A DNA stretch of 64,000 bases from DATBHW01 sp035307385. Lineage in GTDB: Bacteria > Chloroflexota > Ktedonobacteria > Ktedonobacterales > DATBGS01. Of the stretch, positions 47,828-56,002 are shown piece by piece. The notes beneath the pieces were generated by a model, which saw only the letters and a program-made list of their open reading frames with translations, did not search any database and had not been told where the DNA came from. The stretch's first letter is position 1. Each line of letters begins with the position of its first letter. Location of the stretch: assembly GCA_035307385.1 (NCBI GenBank), contig DATGID010000062.1:198402-262401 (forward strand), given 5' to 3'. Made by a program: the position numbers and the translations under genes.

Positions 47828-49060
47828 ATGTGCTTTAGAGTTGCCATGCTCAGCCTGCACACCTCGCCGCTAGCGCCGCTTGGCAAGAGCGTAGAGGCCG
47901 GAGGCATGAACGTCTACGTGCGAGAACTGGCCCGCGAACTCGGCAAACGTGGTTTAATCGTTGATATTTTTACTCGTTGGACTGACCCCACCACTCCCCG
48001 TATCCTCCCCCTGGGCGAACATGTTCGCGTCATCCATATCAAAGCTGGACCCATCGCCAGGCTGCATAAAAATGATCTCTTCCAGCATGTGCCCGAATTT
48101 GTGCGCCGCGTGCAGCAGTTCGCCGAATGCGAAGAGCACAGCTATAATGTGATTCACAGCCATTACTGGCTCTCGGGCGTGGCGGGCATGCAGCTTGCCA
48201 AAGCCTGGGACATTCCCCATCTGACTATGTTCCACACGCTGGCGCGTTTGAAACAGCAGGCGCGCCCGGAAGAGCGCGAGACCGCGCTGCGCATCGAATA
48301 TGAGGGGCGCATCATCAACAGCGTCGACCAGATTGCCGTCTCCACCCCCCACGAGCGAGACCAGATTGCGCGCATCTATGGTATCTCGCGGGCGCGCATG
48401 ACCATCGTCCCTTGCGGGGTCGATCTGCGCCACTTCCACCCGCAGAACCGCGAGCAGGCCAGAGCATCGCTGGGGCTGAACGGCAAGCCAACGCTGCTCT
48501 TTGTGGGGCGCCCCGACCCACTCAAGGGCGGCGACCTGCTCATTCAGGCAGCAGGTTTGTTACAGCAGCCCGCAGAGGTGGTCATGATTGGCGGCAACCT
48601 GGAAGATGACCCGGAGCTAGAGCGGCTGCGCGAGGCCGCCCGTGTGCAGGGGCTGGCAGACGTGGTGCGCTTTGTCGGCGCTGTGCCACAGGAAGAACTG
48701 CCGCGCTATTACAGCGCCGCCGACCTGATGGTCGTACCATCCTATTATGAAAGTTTCGGTCTGGTGGCCGTCGAGGCTCTGGCCTGCGGAACGCCGGTCA
48801 TTGCCACCAAAGTAGGCGGGCTGCAATATATCGTCCAGGACGGCGAAAATGGGTTCCTCGTTCCCTGGCGCTGCGCGGGCTTTTTCGCTGAAAAGATCGA
48901 TGCGGTTCTCGGCGATGAAACCTTGCTCGACGACCTGCGCCACAACGCGCGCGCTTCGGTGACGCGCTATAGCTGGCGCGCGGTTGCGGAGCAGATACGC
49001 CAGGTCTATGATACGCTGACCTCCGAGCGCCGCGCCGTAGCGGCCTGCTGCTGCTTCTAG
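47828..49060 (+). CDS. GT4-family glycosyltransferase (sucrose-synthase/MshA-like)
   Basis: I start at ATG 47828 behind GCGAGGGG; 410 residues. A GT-B fold: N-terminal HTSPLAPLGKSVEAGGMNVYVRELA motif, which binds the acceptor and activates the donor loop in MshA and sucrose-phosphate-synthase-like enzymes, and a C-terminal FVGRPDPLKGGDLLI and E-x7-E motif (ESFGLVAVE). Its SVEAGGMNVYVREL loop resembles enzymes using UDP-GlcNAc or UDP-glucose. A cell-envelope or thiol-cofactor role is possible. It sits alone. An upstream in-frame GTG (47798) is less likely. Confidence 0.83.
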   Translation: MCFRVAMLSLHTSPLAPLGKSVEAGGMNVYVRELARELGKRGLIVDIFTRWTDPTTPRILPLGEHVRVIHIKAGPIARLHKNDLFQHVPEFVRRVQQFAECEEHSYNVIHSHYWLSGVAGMQLAKAWDIPHLTMFHTLARLKQQARPEERETALRIEYEGRIINSVDQIAVSTPHERDQIARIYGISRARMTIVPCGVDLRHFHPQNREQARASLGLNGKPTLLFVGRPDPLKGGDLLIQAAGLLQQPAEVVMIGGNLEDDPELERLREAARVQGLADVVRFVGAVPQEELPRYYSAADLMVVPSYYESFGLVAVEALACGTPVIATKVGGLQYIVQDGENGFLVPWRCAGFFAEKIDAVLGDETLLDDLRHNARASVTRYSWRAVAEQIRQVYDTLTSERRAVAACCCF

Positions 49061-49076
49061 CGCGCGCAGATCACAT

Positions 49077-49130
49077 AACAGAGGAGGCGACCTACCAGTC
49101 TGTACAGACTGGCAGGCCGCCTCCTCTGTT
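49077..49130 (-). terminator. Long palindrome ending the S53 peptidase gene
   Basis: A 27-base stem (arms about 49077-49103 and 49104-49130) in which the two mismatches on the plus strand become G-U pairs on the minus-strand RNA. It therefore folds best for the S53 gene, and also lies after the GT4 gene ending at 49060. Confidence 0.75.
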
Positions 49131-49148
49131 CTCAGCAGGCATCGGGTT

Positions 49149-50909
49149 TTATCTCAGAGCGCCCAGCACGCGAGCAATATCAAAGAAATTGGGCGTGCCC
49201 AGGCCGGTGGCGTAATCCCATCCTGGTCCGGCATGATAATACAGGTTGTTCCCCTGCGTGATGTCGTGGAAGGGCTGGAACGTCCCCGGATGGTTCGCTA
49301 TTTGATACAGAGTAGGCACACCGCCCAGGAGCGACTTCCCTTGCTTTTGCAGCGCCTGATCGACCAGAATAGACCCGGCAGCCCACATCGGCGCGGCGGC
49401 GCTGGTTCCACCAACCAGTGTCCAGCCCAGCGGCGACGAAGCGCCGGTATAGTAGACAGAGATGTTATCAGCCACTGCCGCCACATCTGGCACCTGGCGC
49501 GTGCCGGTTGAGTATTGGTTTTTCACGCCCATGCCCGCTTGCCAGAGCGGACGAACGAAGCCTTTGTTCTTGCTCAGGCCACCACCCGTGCCCCAGGTAT
49601 TCTGGCAATCGGTCTTGTTGGGGTTCGGGTCAGACCAGGCAATTTCTTCGCCCTGTTGCAGGTTTGTTCCGCCAACGCCTATCGCCCAGGGCGCGCTGGC
49701 CGGGAAGCTGACCGCAAGCTGCCCATACACGCCATCGGTAAAGGCGGCGCAGTCGCCGCTGGAAATAAAGACGCTGATGCCTTCCACCGCCAGCACTTCA
49801 AGCGTATTATTAAATTCCGCCATATAGGCGGCATCGAACTGATCTTCGCCCGCGCCATAGCTGGCACTCACTACCTGCACCTGATCGTCGGCAGCGATTT
49901 TATTGAGGGCATCGAGATAGCCAACATTATCAGCCTGCGGTGTCTGGTAATCGAGGATTTCGGCTTGAGGGGCCAATCCGGCAATCATCTCCAGGTCCAG
50001 CGTGGCTTCGCCGCTGCCAGTGCCAGCGGCCAGCGGGCTATCGACCTCGATATTGCGCAGATGCACTTGATCGCCGTTGCACGCCGCATAGTTGGCGATA
50101 TCATCGCGGTTATATGGGTCGCCAAGTTCGATCACCCCGATCTTCATCCCCTGCCCTTGAAACCCTTTGTCATACAGTTGATCGTAGGCATAGGTGCGCG
50201 CAATCGTATCGCGCGTGATGCCGCCCAACACGCCATACAGCGTGCAATTGCCAGCGGTGGGCTGCTCGGTGATGCCGACAAGACCTTTCAGCGTCGGCGT
50301 ATGCATGATATGGGAAAAATTGGTCAGGCCGGTAATGGAGGTAACGAGCGGCGCAATGGCTGAAGGCAGCGCCGGGGCAGCGCTGGGGCCAAAGAAGATT
50401 TGCCCATTCAGCGAGCGCGTCTGGAGCAGCACCCGAAACGCGCTGGCAATATGCGCGGCAGTCGCACGCACAACCAGATTGGTATGCAGCGGGCTGGCGC
50501 TGACAATCTGAAATCCCTGGCTGGTCAGCCAGGCGCTGACCTTCCGAATCGCGGCGATGGACGCGCCAAACTGCCTGGCAACCTGGACCGGTGTGAGGTA
50601 ATGGCCGTAGCTGGGTGAGGAGGGGTTGTAAATATTCTGGGCAGCCTGGGCAAGCCCCTGGCTGTTAATAGGCAGCCCGATGTTGAGTTCAAGCATGGTG
50701 TCGGGCGCTACCAGACCGGTAAGGCGACCCTGCAACGCGGCCAACGGCAAGCCAGCGAGTGCTGGCGCTGAGGGAACAGAACGCTGCGCTTGTGGCGGAG
50801 CCGATGCCCCACCGCATGCGCTCAACATGAGCAAGACGATCAAGGCGCCTACCATCCACTCAACGCCCTGCATTCTGTTTCTTGGGAGAAATCTAGCGAC
50901 CTGTAGCAT
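49149..50909 (-). CDS. S53-family (sedolisin) serine-carboxyl peptidase, lipoprotein
   Basis: From ATG 50909 this is a 586-residue precursor. The signal region ends in a lipobox LLMLSAC with a candidate lipidated Cys near residue 32. An N-terminal pro-kumamolisin domain (about 60-190) precedes the peptidase. The sedolisin triad is intact by position: E301 and D305 (GSGEATLDLE), D386 (SSGDCA) and S503 (GGTSAAAPMW). Sedolisins cleave proteins at low pH, often outside the cell. Several cysteines (C221, C277, C387, C435 approximately) could form disulfides. This fits a surface-anchored acid protease. Its start is somewhat uncertain. Confidence 0.92.
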   Translation of the reverse strand: MLQVARFLPRNRMQGVEWMVGALIVLLMLSACGGASAPPQAQRSVPSAPALAGLPLAALQGRLTGLVAPDTMLELNIGLPINSQGLAQAAQNIYNPSSPSYGHYLTPVQVARQFGASIAAIRKVSAWLTSQGFQIVSASPLHTNLVVRATAAHIASAFRVLLQTRSLNGQIFFGPSAAPALPSAIAPLVTSITGLTNFSHIMHTPTLKGLVGITEQPTAGNCTLYGVLGGITRDTIARTYAYDQLYDKGFQGQGMKIGVIELGDPYNRDDIANYAACNGDQVHLRNIEVDSPLAAGTGSGEATLDLEMIAGLAPQAEILDYQTPQADNVGYLDALNKIAADDQVQVVSASYGAGEDQFDAAYMAEFNNTLEVLAVEGISVFISSGDCAAFTDGVYGQLAVSFPASAPWAIGVGGTNLQQGEEIAWSDPNPNKTDCQNTWGTGGGLSKNKGFVRPLWQAGMGVKNQYSTGTRQVPDVAAVADNISVYYTGASSPLGWTLVGGTSAAAPMWAAGSILVDQALQKQGKSLLGGVPTLYQIANHPGTFQPFHDITQGNNLYYHAGPGWDYATGLGTPNFFDIARVLGALR

Positions 50910-51242
50910 GTTCAAAGCGGCACACGATCCGCGCGCCCGCTTCCTCCTCTCGCATCAGGCTGACCGGCGAAACCTCGTTATCCAGCACACCAGATGGTCA
51001 GCGCTCAGGCATAGCCAAACGGATAAAAGGGCTATTCCACCCCTGCATTCCATAGTATAGCAGATGCAGCCCGGCCAGGCTAACAGTGCGATGCCTCCCT
51101 GTGAGGATCACCGCGCAAAGGACCAACAGCGCCGCACACGGCAGCGGTATACATCTTGCACGCCGCGCTGAGAAAGGATGCCCTTTCGCCACGCAGTCGC
51201 TTTTCTTGAGCTTCTCGCTCGCGCACAAAGGAGTCACAACCG
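50910..51242. other. Divergent intergenic region
   Basis: About 330 bases between the S53 gene and the PRC-barrel gene on opposite strands. I see no convincing gene, hairpin or promoter pair of good spacing; both genes presumably start from here. Confidence 0.4.
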
Positions 51243-52028
51243 ATGCAGCAGCAACCTCCATCTCAACCACCTTTTGGTAATCCCTATGGTGAACCAACGC
51301 AACCTGTAGGCCAGCCCCCACCATCCTATAGCGAGCCAACGCAGCCCATAAGCCAACCGCCGTCAGGCCCACCGGAAAGCGCGTTTCCGCAGCCACCGCA
51401 GCCCATCCCTCAGGAGCCGGAGCGCGCAGGGGCGCAGCCATTCCAGGGCCAGGAACAAGCCCCAACGCAGGTGGCGGGAACGCCTTTTGCTCCTACCCCG
51501 CAAGCGCCGCAGCCATACGCGCCATCTGGACGCGGCAACTGGGTCTCGTTTTCCCGGCTGCGTGGGCATCCCTTGATCGACATCTTGACAGGTAAAACGG
51601 TTGGCACCGTGGACGATGTGCTGCTGGACCAACAGCGGCGCGCTATTCAGGCGTTCCTTACCAAAGGTAGCCTCTTTCATAAGTCCAGCCTGGTTCCCGC
51701 GCGGCAGGCGAATATTGGAGCCGACGCCGTGACCTTCCAGCCGGGCGCGCTGGCCGGACAAGATACCTCCTGGCTAGAGGCGCTGCCGAAAGCCTCCCAG
51801 ATTATCGGCATGCGTGTCCTGAGCAATTCCGGCCAACTGCTGGGGTCCGTTGAGGAACTGCGTATCGACCCGGAAGGCCCTTCGCTGGCGGCGCTGGAAC
51901 TGGCCCCCGAACACACCGGCATTCCCCATCGGCTGGGCGGCGCGCGGCGGCTGCTGACAGTCAACAGCGTCATTAGCTACGGCCCCGATACCATCATTGC
52001 GATGGAAGGAGGTCTTTCAGAATTGTAG
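51243..52028 (+). CDS. Pro/Gln-rich protein with two PRC-barrel domains
   Basis: The 261 residues begin with a disordered Pro/Gln-rich tail (about 1-95, with repeated PTQP and QPP) and continue with two PRC-barrel domains: one around residues 98-165 (RGHPLIDILTGKTVGTVDDVLLD) and one around 170-240 (ASQIIGMRVLSNSGQLLGSVEELRID). PRC-barrels occur in photosynthetic reaction-centre H subunits and in RNA-maturation proteins such as RimM, and usually serve as adaptor surfaces. No partner is adjacent. Start ATG 51243 with AAAGGAG about 10 bases upstream. Confidence 0.75.
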   Translation: MQQQPPSQPPFGNPYGEPTQPVGQPPPSYSEPTQPISQPPSGPPESAFPQPPQPIPQEPERAGAQPFQGQEQAPTQVAGTPFAPTPQAPQPYAPSGRGNWVSFSRLRGHPLIDILTGKTVGTVDDVLLDQQRRAIQAFLTKGSLFHKSSLVPARQANIGADAVTFQPGALAGQDTSWLEALPKASQIIGMRVLSNSGQLLGSVEELRIDPEGPSLAALELAPEHTGIPHRLGGARRLLTVNSVISYGPDTIIAMEGGLSEL

Positions 52029-52066
52029 TGTCTGCACACAGAAAAACTTTCTTACCGTTTCGATGC

Positions 52067-52095
52067 TGGACTTTCATCACGGATGATGTTATAAT
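52067..52095 (+). promoter_or_regulatory. Sigma-70-type promoter of the possible small RNA
   Basis: TGGACT and TATAAT are separated by 17 bases. Transcription would begin near 52102 and could run to the hairpin at 52235-52272. Confidence 0.6.
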
Positions 52096-52101
52096 TAGCT
52101 C

Positions 52102-52272
52102 ACTCACGTAATGGATGGCTCTTCACCGGAGTACTATGAGACTCCAGGGGTGTCAAGAGATGCCAAGACTGCTGACAATGAGCGTCCTCCTGCTGCGTCG
52201 CAAGGGCACACAGCAGAAAAACGCACAACACACGAAAAAGCACTAGGGGTTGTCTGTCCCGGTGCTTTTTTT
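52102..52272 (+). ncRNA. Candidate small RNA or leader
   Basis: A promoter at its start and an intrinsic terminator at its end bracket about 170 bases with no reading frame of interest. A nested hairpin is visible (CTCTTCACC-GGAGT...ACTCC...GGGGTGTCAAGAG, around 52118-52156). It could be an independent small RNA or an attenuated leader of the SWIM-protein gene at 52542. I do not recognise a known riboswitch or RNA family. Confidence 0.4.
52235..52272 (+). terminator. Intrinsic terminator
   Basis: AAAAAGCAC (52235-52243) pairs with GTGCTTTTT (52262-52270) around an inner GGG/CCC step and is followed by further T residues. This is the most classical rho-independent terminator in the window. 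Confidence 0.85.
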
Positions 52273-52541
52273 GTATGGTTCGCAGTCTTCTTTTGCACCG
52301 ATCACGTGCTGGTTTTTCGGGCAGAGTGTAAAGCCCTCTCTTGTCGCAAACCCATAGGCGGGGTTTTGCTGTGGCAAAGGATTGCGGCCCTTTCACAAAG
52401 GGGGTGAGGCAACTTCTGACAGGACAGATGAATGAAATGCAAACGGCAAAACCACGAACACCATCTCCAGGTGTCAGCAGACATCAAAAGATGTAAACGT
52501 TTAACCGTGTAGCCGACCAGTCTACCAAGGAGGTGCGCGCC
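52273..52541. other. Gap before the SWIM-protein gene
   Basis: About 270 bases without a gene. A second hairpin (GCAAACCC/GGGGTTTTGC, about 52347-52370) is visible. The right end carries AAGGAGG for the next gene. Confidence 0.4.
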
Positions 52542-52820
52542 GTGCATTCGAGCATGATCGGCAAAATTGCGAAGGCAAAGCGTTATGCGGAAGAGCCTGA
52601 TCGAATCCAATTCAATCACTTTGAAGCATCTTTCCGCGGCGAAAATGATTCTTATACCACGACTTTCCACGAAGGGAATTGGAGCTGCACCTGCCGCTTC
52701 TTCTCGGATTGGGGAACGTGTTGCCACACCATGGCTATAGAGCGCGTCCTCGGCGTGACCATCCCGTCTTCCCAGCGCCAGGGCGAACCGATCACCAGCG
52801 GCTATCTCCAGAGGCGCTAG
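52542..52820 (+). CDS. Small SWIM-type zinc-finger protein
   Basis: I start at GTG 52542, eight bases after a strong AAGGAGG, giving 92 residues. The SWIM finger CTCRFFSDWGTCCH (about residues 54-67) has the CxC...CxH arrangement with the H following a second Cys; it probably binds zinc and DNA or protein. The N-terminal half forms a small beta sheet (FEASFRGENDSYTTTFHEGNW). Such stand-alone SWIM proteins are common in this kind of genome and of unknown role. Its stop lies just before a perfect palindrome. Confidence 0.75.
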   Translation: MHSSMIGKIAKAKRYAEEPDRIQFNHFEASFRGENDSYTTTFHEGNWSCTCRFFSDWGTCCHTMAIERVLGVTIPSSQRQGEPITSGYLQRR

Positions 52821-52822
52821 AG

Positions 52823-52896
52823 CCTACTAAGCACGCAAAAAGCGCCAGGGGCCAATAACGTTATTGGCCCCTGGCGCTTTTTGCGTGCTTAGTAGG
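52823..52896. terminator. 74-bp perfect palindrome
   Basis: Positions 52823-52858 and 52861-52896 are perfect inverted copies of 36 bases with a two-base centre (CG). It ends the SWIM-protein gene and contains the last codons and stop of the convergent gene 52889-53374, so it serves both. An unusually long and perfect structure. Confidence 0.85.
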
Positions 52897-53374
52897 TCAG
52901 CAGATGAGGCAAAATGAACGTCAGCGCAATCAAGACGGCAAACGCGCAGAACGCCAGAATGCCGATCAGCCGTAAATCTTTCAAGACATAGCGATAATGT
53001 TCGGCGCTGACCAGATTCGCCTGGCGGCCAACCTGGATGCGTGGCCCACGGGGCGCGTTCCGCTGACCAGGCCGCCCGCCACGCTTTGAGTTTGCCAGGG
53101 TGCGGGTTGGCTGCGTGCCGGGCTTCACAGGGGTTCCTGTGCGCTTCGCCGTCGTGGCTGTGGGGCGCTCTGCCGTTTTCACCGGGGCATTCGTGGTCTT
53201 CGTCTTCGGCGCGGCTGCCTTGGCGGTTTCGGTCTTTTCTTCGACGATCTCTTCCTCTTCACCATCCTCGACCACTTCAGTCGCGGAAGTCGAGCGGACC
53301 AGCATGACATCTTTTCGCTTCGGCTGCGGACGCTGCTGAGTAGAAGGATGACGGGCAGGTGACTTTTTGGGCAT
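52889..53374 (-). CDS. Tail-anchored membrane protein with disordered basic region
   Basis: A 161-residue protein: about 110 residues of Lys/Thr/Pro/Glu-rich disordered sequence (with an acidic EEEEIVEE patch near residue 40) and a single membrane helix at the C-terminus (ILAFCAFAVLIALTFILPHLL). The topology suggests a cytoplasmic tail that interacts with nucleic acid or protein and a short C-terminal anchor. No family recognised. The convergent palindrome overlaps its end. Confidence 0.6.
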   Translation of the reverse strand: MPKKSPARHPSTQQRPQPKRKDVMLVRSTSATEVVEDGEEEEIVEEKTETAKAAAPKTKTTNAPVKTAERPTATTAKRTGTPVKPGTQPTRTLANSKRGGRPGQRNAPRGPRIQVGRQANLVSAEHYRYVLKDLRLIGILAFCAFAVLIALTFILPHLLTY

Positions 53375-53494
53375 ATGGCTTTGTTAACTCCTGAGTCATA
53401 GATGGTGAATAAGTCCAGGCTCCAGTATAGCCAAAATCACACCTCTTCGCAAGCAAAGACGAACCTCCCAGGAGAAATGTCGCACATATAGGCA

Positions 53495-53556
53495 CAAGGG
53501 GAGGATGGGACCGGGAAGCCGCTCATGAGCGGTTTCCCGGTCCCATCCTCCCCTTG
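53495..53556. terminator. Long palindrome ending the redox operon
   Basis: A 31-bp stem (53495-53525 with 53526-53556, one wobble) almost without a loop lies just after the stop of the NuoG/GltD-fusion gene. It terminates the minus-strand operon. Confidence 0.8.
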
Positions 53557-53561
53557 CCAAC

Positions 53562-55964
53562 TTATTCGCGGATACGCCGCGCGGGCAGCGGGCGCACCAG
53601 CGGCTCTGGCCCCTGCGGCCCATCTTCTGGCCTGCGCGGCACGCGCTCGCGCACCAGGTAGTTGGGGGCGTTCGCCAGATCATCCATGTGCAAGGTGATG
53701 CCTGGCCCGAAGCGGTTGTAGAACGACAACTCGAAGTTTGGCGTTTCGCCCAGCGCGCCGTGCGGGCAGACCTCCACGCAGTCGCCGCAGAAGATGCAGC
53801 GGTCCAGCGCGAAATCGTACTTCACCAGTTCGCGCTCGGCCATCATCAGCGAGCCGGTGGGGCAGACCTGCACGCACGCGCCGCAGGACACGCAGTCGGT
53901 ATCGTGCAGCGAAACGTTGAACGGCGTCGAAACAATGGTATCGAAGCCCTTGCCGAACATGCCATAGCAGTTCGGGCCGATGACATCGTGGCAGACGCGC
54001 ACACACTGCGTGCAGTTGATGCACTTATTGGCGTCGCGCAGGATGAAGCTGTGCGAGACATCGACCTCATAATCGTGATAATCCGACGCCTCGCCATCAT
54101 GGAAGCGGTTATCAGTCAGGCCATATTCGATGCTGCGCATTTGCAGATCGCATTGCCCGGCAGCGGGGCACGCGCACTGCAAGCAGCGCGCCGACTCGCG
54201 CTCCGCCTGCTCTTGCAGATAGCCCATCTCGATCAGCCGGAAGTTGCGCTTGCGGTCCTCATAGGGCAGCATCGGCATCTTTACCTGCGGCTCAACCGGC
54301 TTGTAGGGCACAATGTCGATCAGGTCCGGCTTGCGCTCCTCCGCTTCGATGCGCCGCGACACCTCGGTCATATCCTCGCCGCGCAGATAGGCGTCAATCG
54401 AACGCGCCGCCAGTTTGCCCTGCGCCACGCACTCGATCACAGTTGACGCGCCGATCACCGCGTCACCACCAGCAAACACCCCCTTGCGCCCGGTCATGAA
54501 GTTGTAGGGGTCGGTTTCGATGGTGCGGCGCTTGGTGATGGTGACGCCCTGCTCGTTCTTCAGCACGGCAGTGTCCAGCGCCTGGCCGATGGCCGGAATG
54601 ATCGTATCGCACTCGATAGTAAACTCCGAGCCTTCGATGGGCACCGGGCGGCGGCGGCCATTAGCATCCGGCTCGCCCAGCTTGTTGCGCACGAACTCGA
54701 TGCCCGCCACGCGGCCATCTTTCTGGATGATGCGCTGCTGGCTTGCCAGGAAGATCATATCCGTGCCTTCGTTTTCGCCGTCCTCGCGCTCTTCGGGGGT
54801 TGCGCCAATCTCGTTGATGGAGCGGCGATACACCGTATGGACTTTTGCGCCCAGGCGCAGCGACGTGCGCGTGCAGTCGAAGGCGGTAAACCCACCGCCA
54901 ACCACAACTACCTCTTTGGTTTCGTCCACCGGAACGGGCAGGCCCAGTGTCTTTTCGCGCAGGTAGGTAATGGCATTCACAAAGCCCGGCAGGTCTTCGC
55001 CCTCCAGACCAAGTTCGTTACTGGTCCAGACGCCAATGCCCAGATAGACCGCCTCGAAGCCTTGAGCAAACAGATCATCGATGGTGAAGTCTTCGCCCAG
55101 CTTGACGTTGCCCTGGAACTCGACGCCCAGCTTCCAGACGCTGTCCAGTTCTTTATCCATCATGTTCTTTTCGAGCCGGTACTCGGGGATGCCATAGCGC
55201 AGCATGCCGCCAGCCTGGGGCATCATGTCGAAGACCTTGACCGAATGCCCCTTGAGCGCCAGATAGTACGCGCAGGTCATGCCCGCCGGGCCAGCGCCCA
55301 CGACGGCAACGCGCCTGCCCGTTGGTGCTTCCGTCGGCCAGGGCGTGGGCGGGTCTTCGATCACTTGCTCCGCCGCATGACCGTGCATCCGGCAGATGGC
55401 AATCTCTTCTTCCACCAGGCCGCGCCGACACACATCCTGGCAGGGATGCGGACAGACCAGGCCAAGAATATACGGGAAGGGCAGCACCTCTTTGACCAGA
55501 CGCGCCGCCTCGCGGTTTTCGCCCCTGGCGATCAATTCGAGATAGCCGGGGATGTCGATATGCGTCGGGCAACCAATCTGGCAGGGTGGCTGGCAATAGG
55601 CGTTGTGGTCGGAGAGCATCATCTCCAGGTTGTTGCGCCGGATATGCACCAGCTTGTCCGAGCGCGTGCGCACCACCATGCCCGGAGCCGCCGGGGTGTT
55701 GCACGATGGCAGCGGTCGGTCAGCGCCCTCGATCTCCACCAGGCACATCCGGCAGGCCGAGGTTGGCTCCAACTTGTCATCGTCGCAGAGCGTGGGAATG
55801 TCCAGAATGCCGTTTTCCACGGCCACGCTCAGGATGGTCTGCCCTTCATACGCGCGCACGGTTTTGCCGTCAATCGTGACCTGGAAGGTCGGCTGGCCCA
55901 CCTCGTTGCGCTCGAAGGGCTGCTGCGGCGCAGCCGAGTGATTATTCCGAATTTGAACAGCCAT
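53562..55964 (-). CDS. NuoG-like/GltD-like FAD-dependent multi-Fe-S fusion
   Basis: Starting at ATG 55964 after CTGGAGG this is an 800-residue protein with a mixed plan. Residues 25-100 form a NuoG-type [2Fe-2S] domain (C60, C71, C74, C88). Residues 118-195 resemble the N-terminal [4Fe-4S] region of GltD/NfnB (C124, C128, C132; C171, C175, C179, C191). A FAD-binding fold (GAGPAG, 223-228) and an NADPH-type fold (VGGGFTA, 355-361) follow. The C-terminal part, about 620-765, has three CxxCxxC clusters. So it can pass electrons from a pyridine nucleotide through FAD to several Fe-S centres. Partner genes upstream encode NuoF, a NuoI/E hybrid and NuoB. Confidence 0.85.
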   Translation of the reverse strand: MAVQIRNNHSAAPQQPFERNEVGQPTFQVTIDGKTVRAYEGQTILSVAVENGILDIPTLCDDDKLEPTSACRMCLVEIEGADRPLPSCNTPAAPGMVVRTRSDKLVHIRRNNLEMMLSDHNAYCQPPCQIGCPTHIDIPGYLELIARGENREAARLVKEVLPFPYILGLVCPHPCQDVCRRGLVEEEIAICRMHGHAAEQVIEDPPTPWPTEAPTGRRVAVVGAGPAGMTCAYYLALKGHSVKVFDMMPQAGGMLRYGIPEYRLEKNMMDKELDSVWKLGVEFQGNVKLGEDFTIDDLFAQGFEAVYLGIGVWTSNELGLEGEDLPGFVNAITYLREKTLGLPVPVDETKEVVVVGGGFTAFDCTRTSLRLGAKVHTVYRRSINEIGATPEEREDGENEGTDMIFLASQQRIIQKDGRVAGIEFVRNKLGEPDANGRRRPVPIEGSEFTIECDTIIPAIGQALDTAVLKNEQGVTITKRRTIETDPYNFMTGRKGVFAGGDAVIGASTVIECVAQGKLAARSIDAYLRGEDMTEVSRRIEAEERKPDLIDIVPYKPVEPQVKMPMLPYEDRKRNFRLIEMGYLQEQAERESARCLQCACPAAGQCDLQMRSIEYGLTDNRFHDGEASDYHDYEVDVSHSFILRDANKCINCTQCVRVCHDVIGPNCYGMFGKGFDTIVSTPFNVSLHDTDCVSCGACVQVCPTGSLMMAERELVKYDFALDRCIFCGDCVEVCPHGALGETPNFELSFYNRFGPGITLHMDDLANAPNYLVRERVPRRPEDGPQGPEPLVRPLPARRIRE

Positions 55965-56002
55965 GGATTCCTCCAGAGGGAGTTTAAGCGAGGAGTCACC
56001 CC

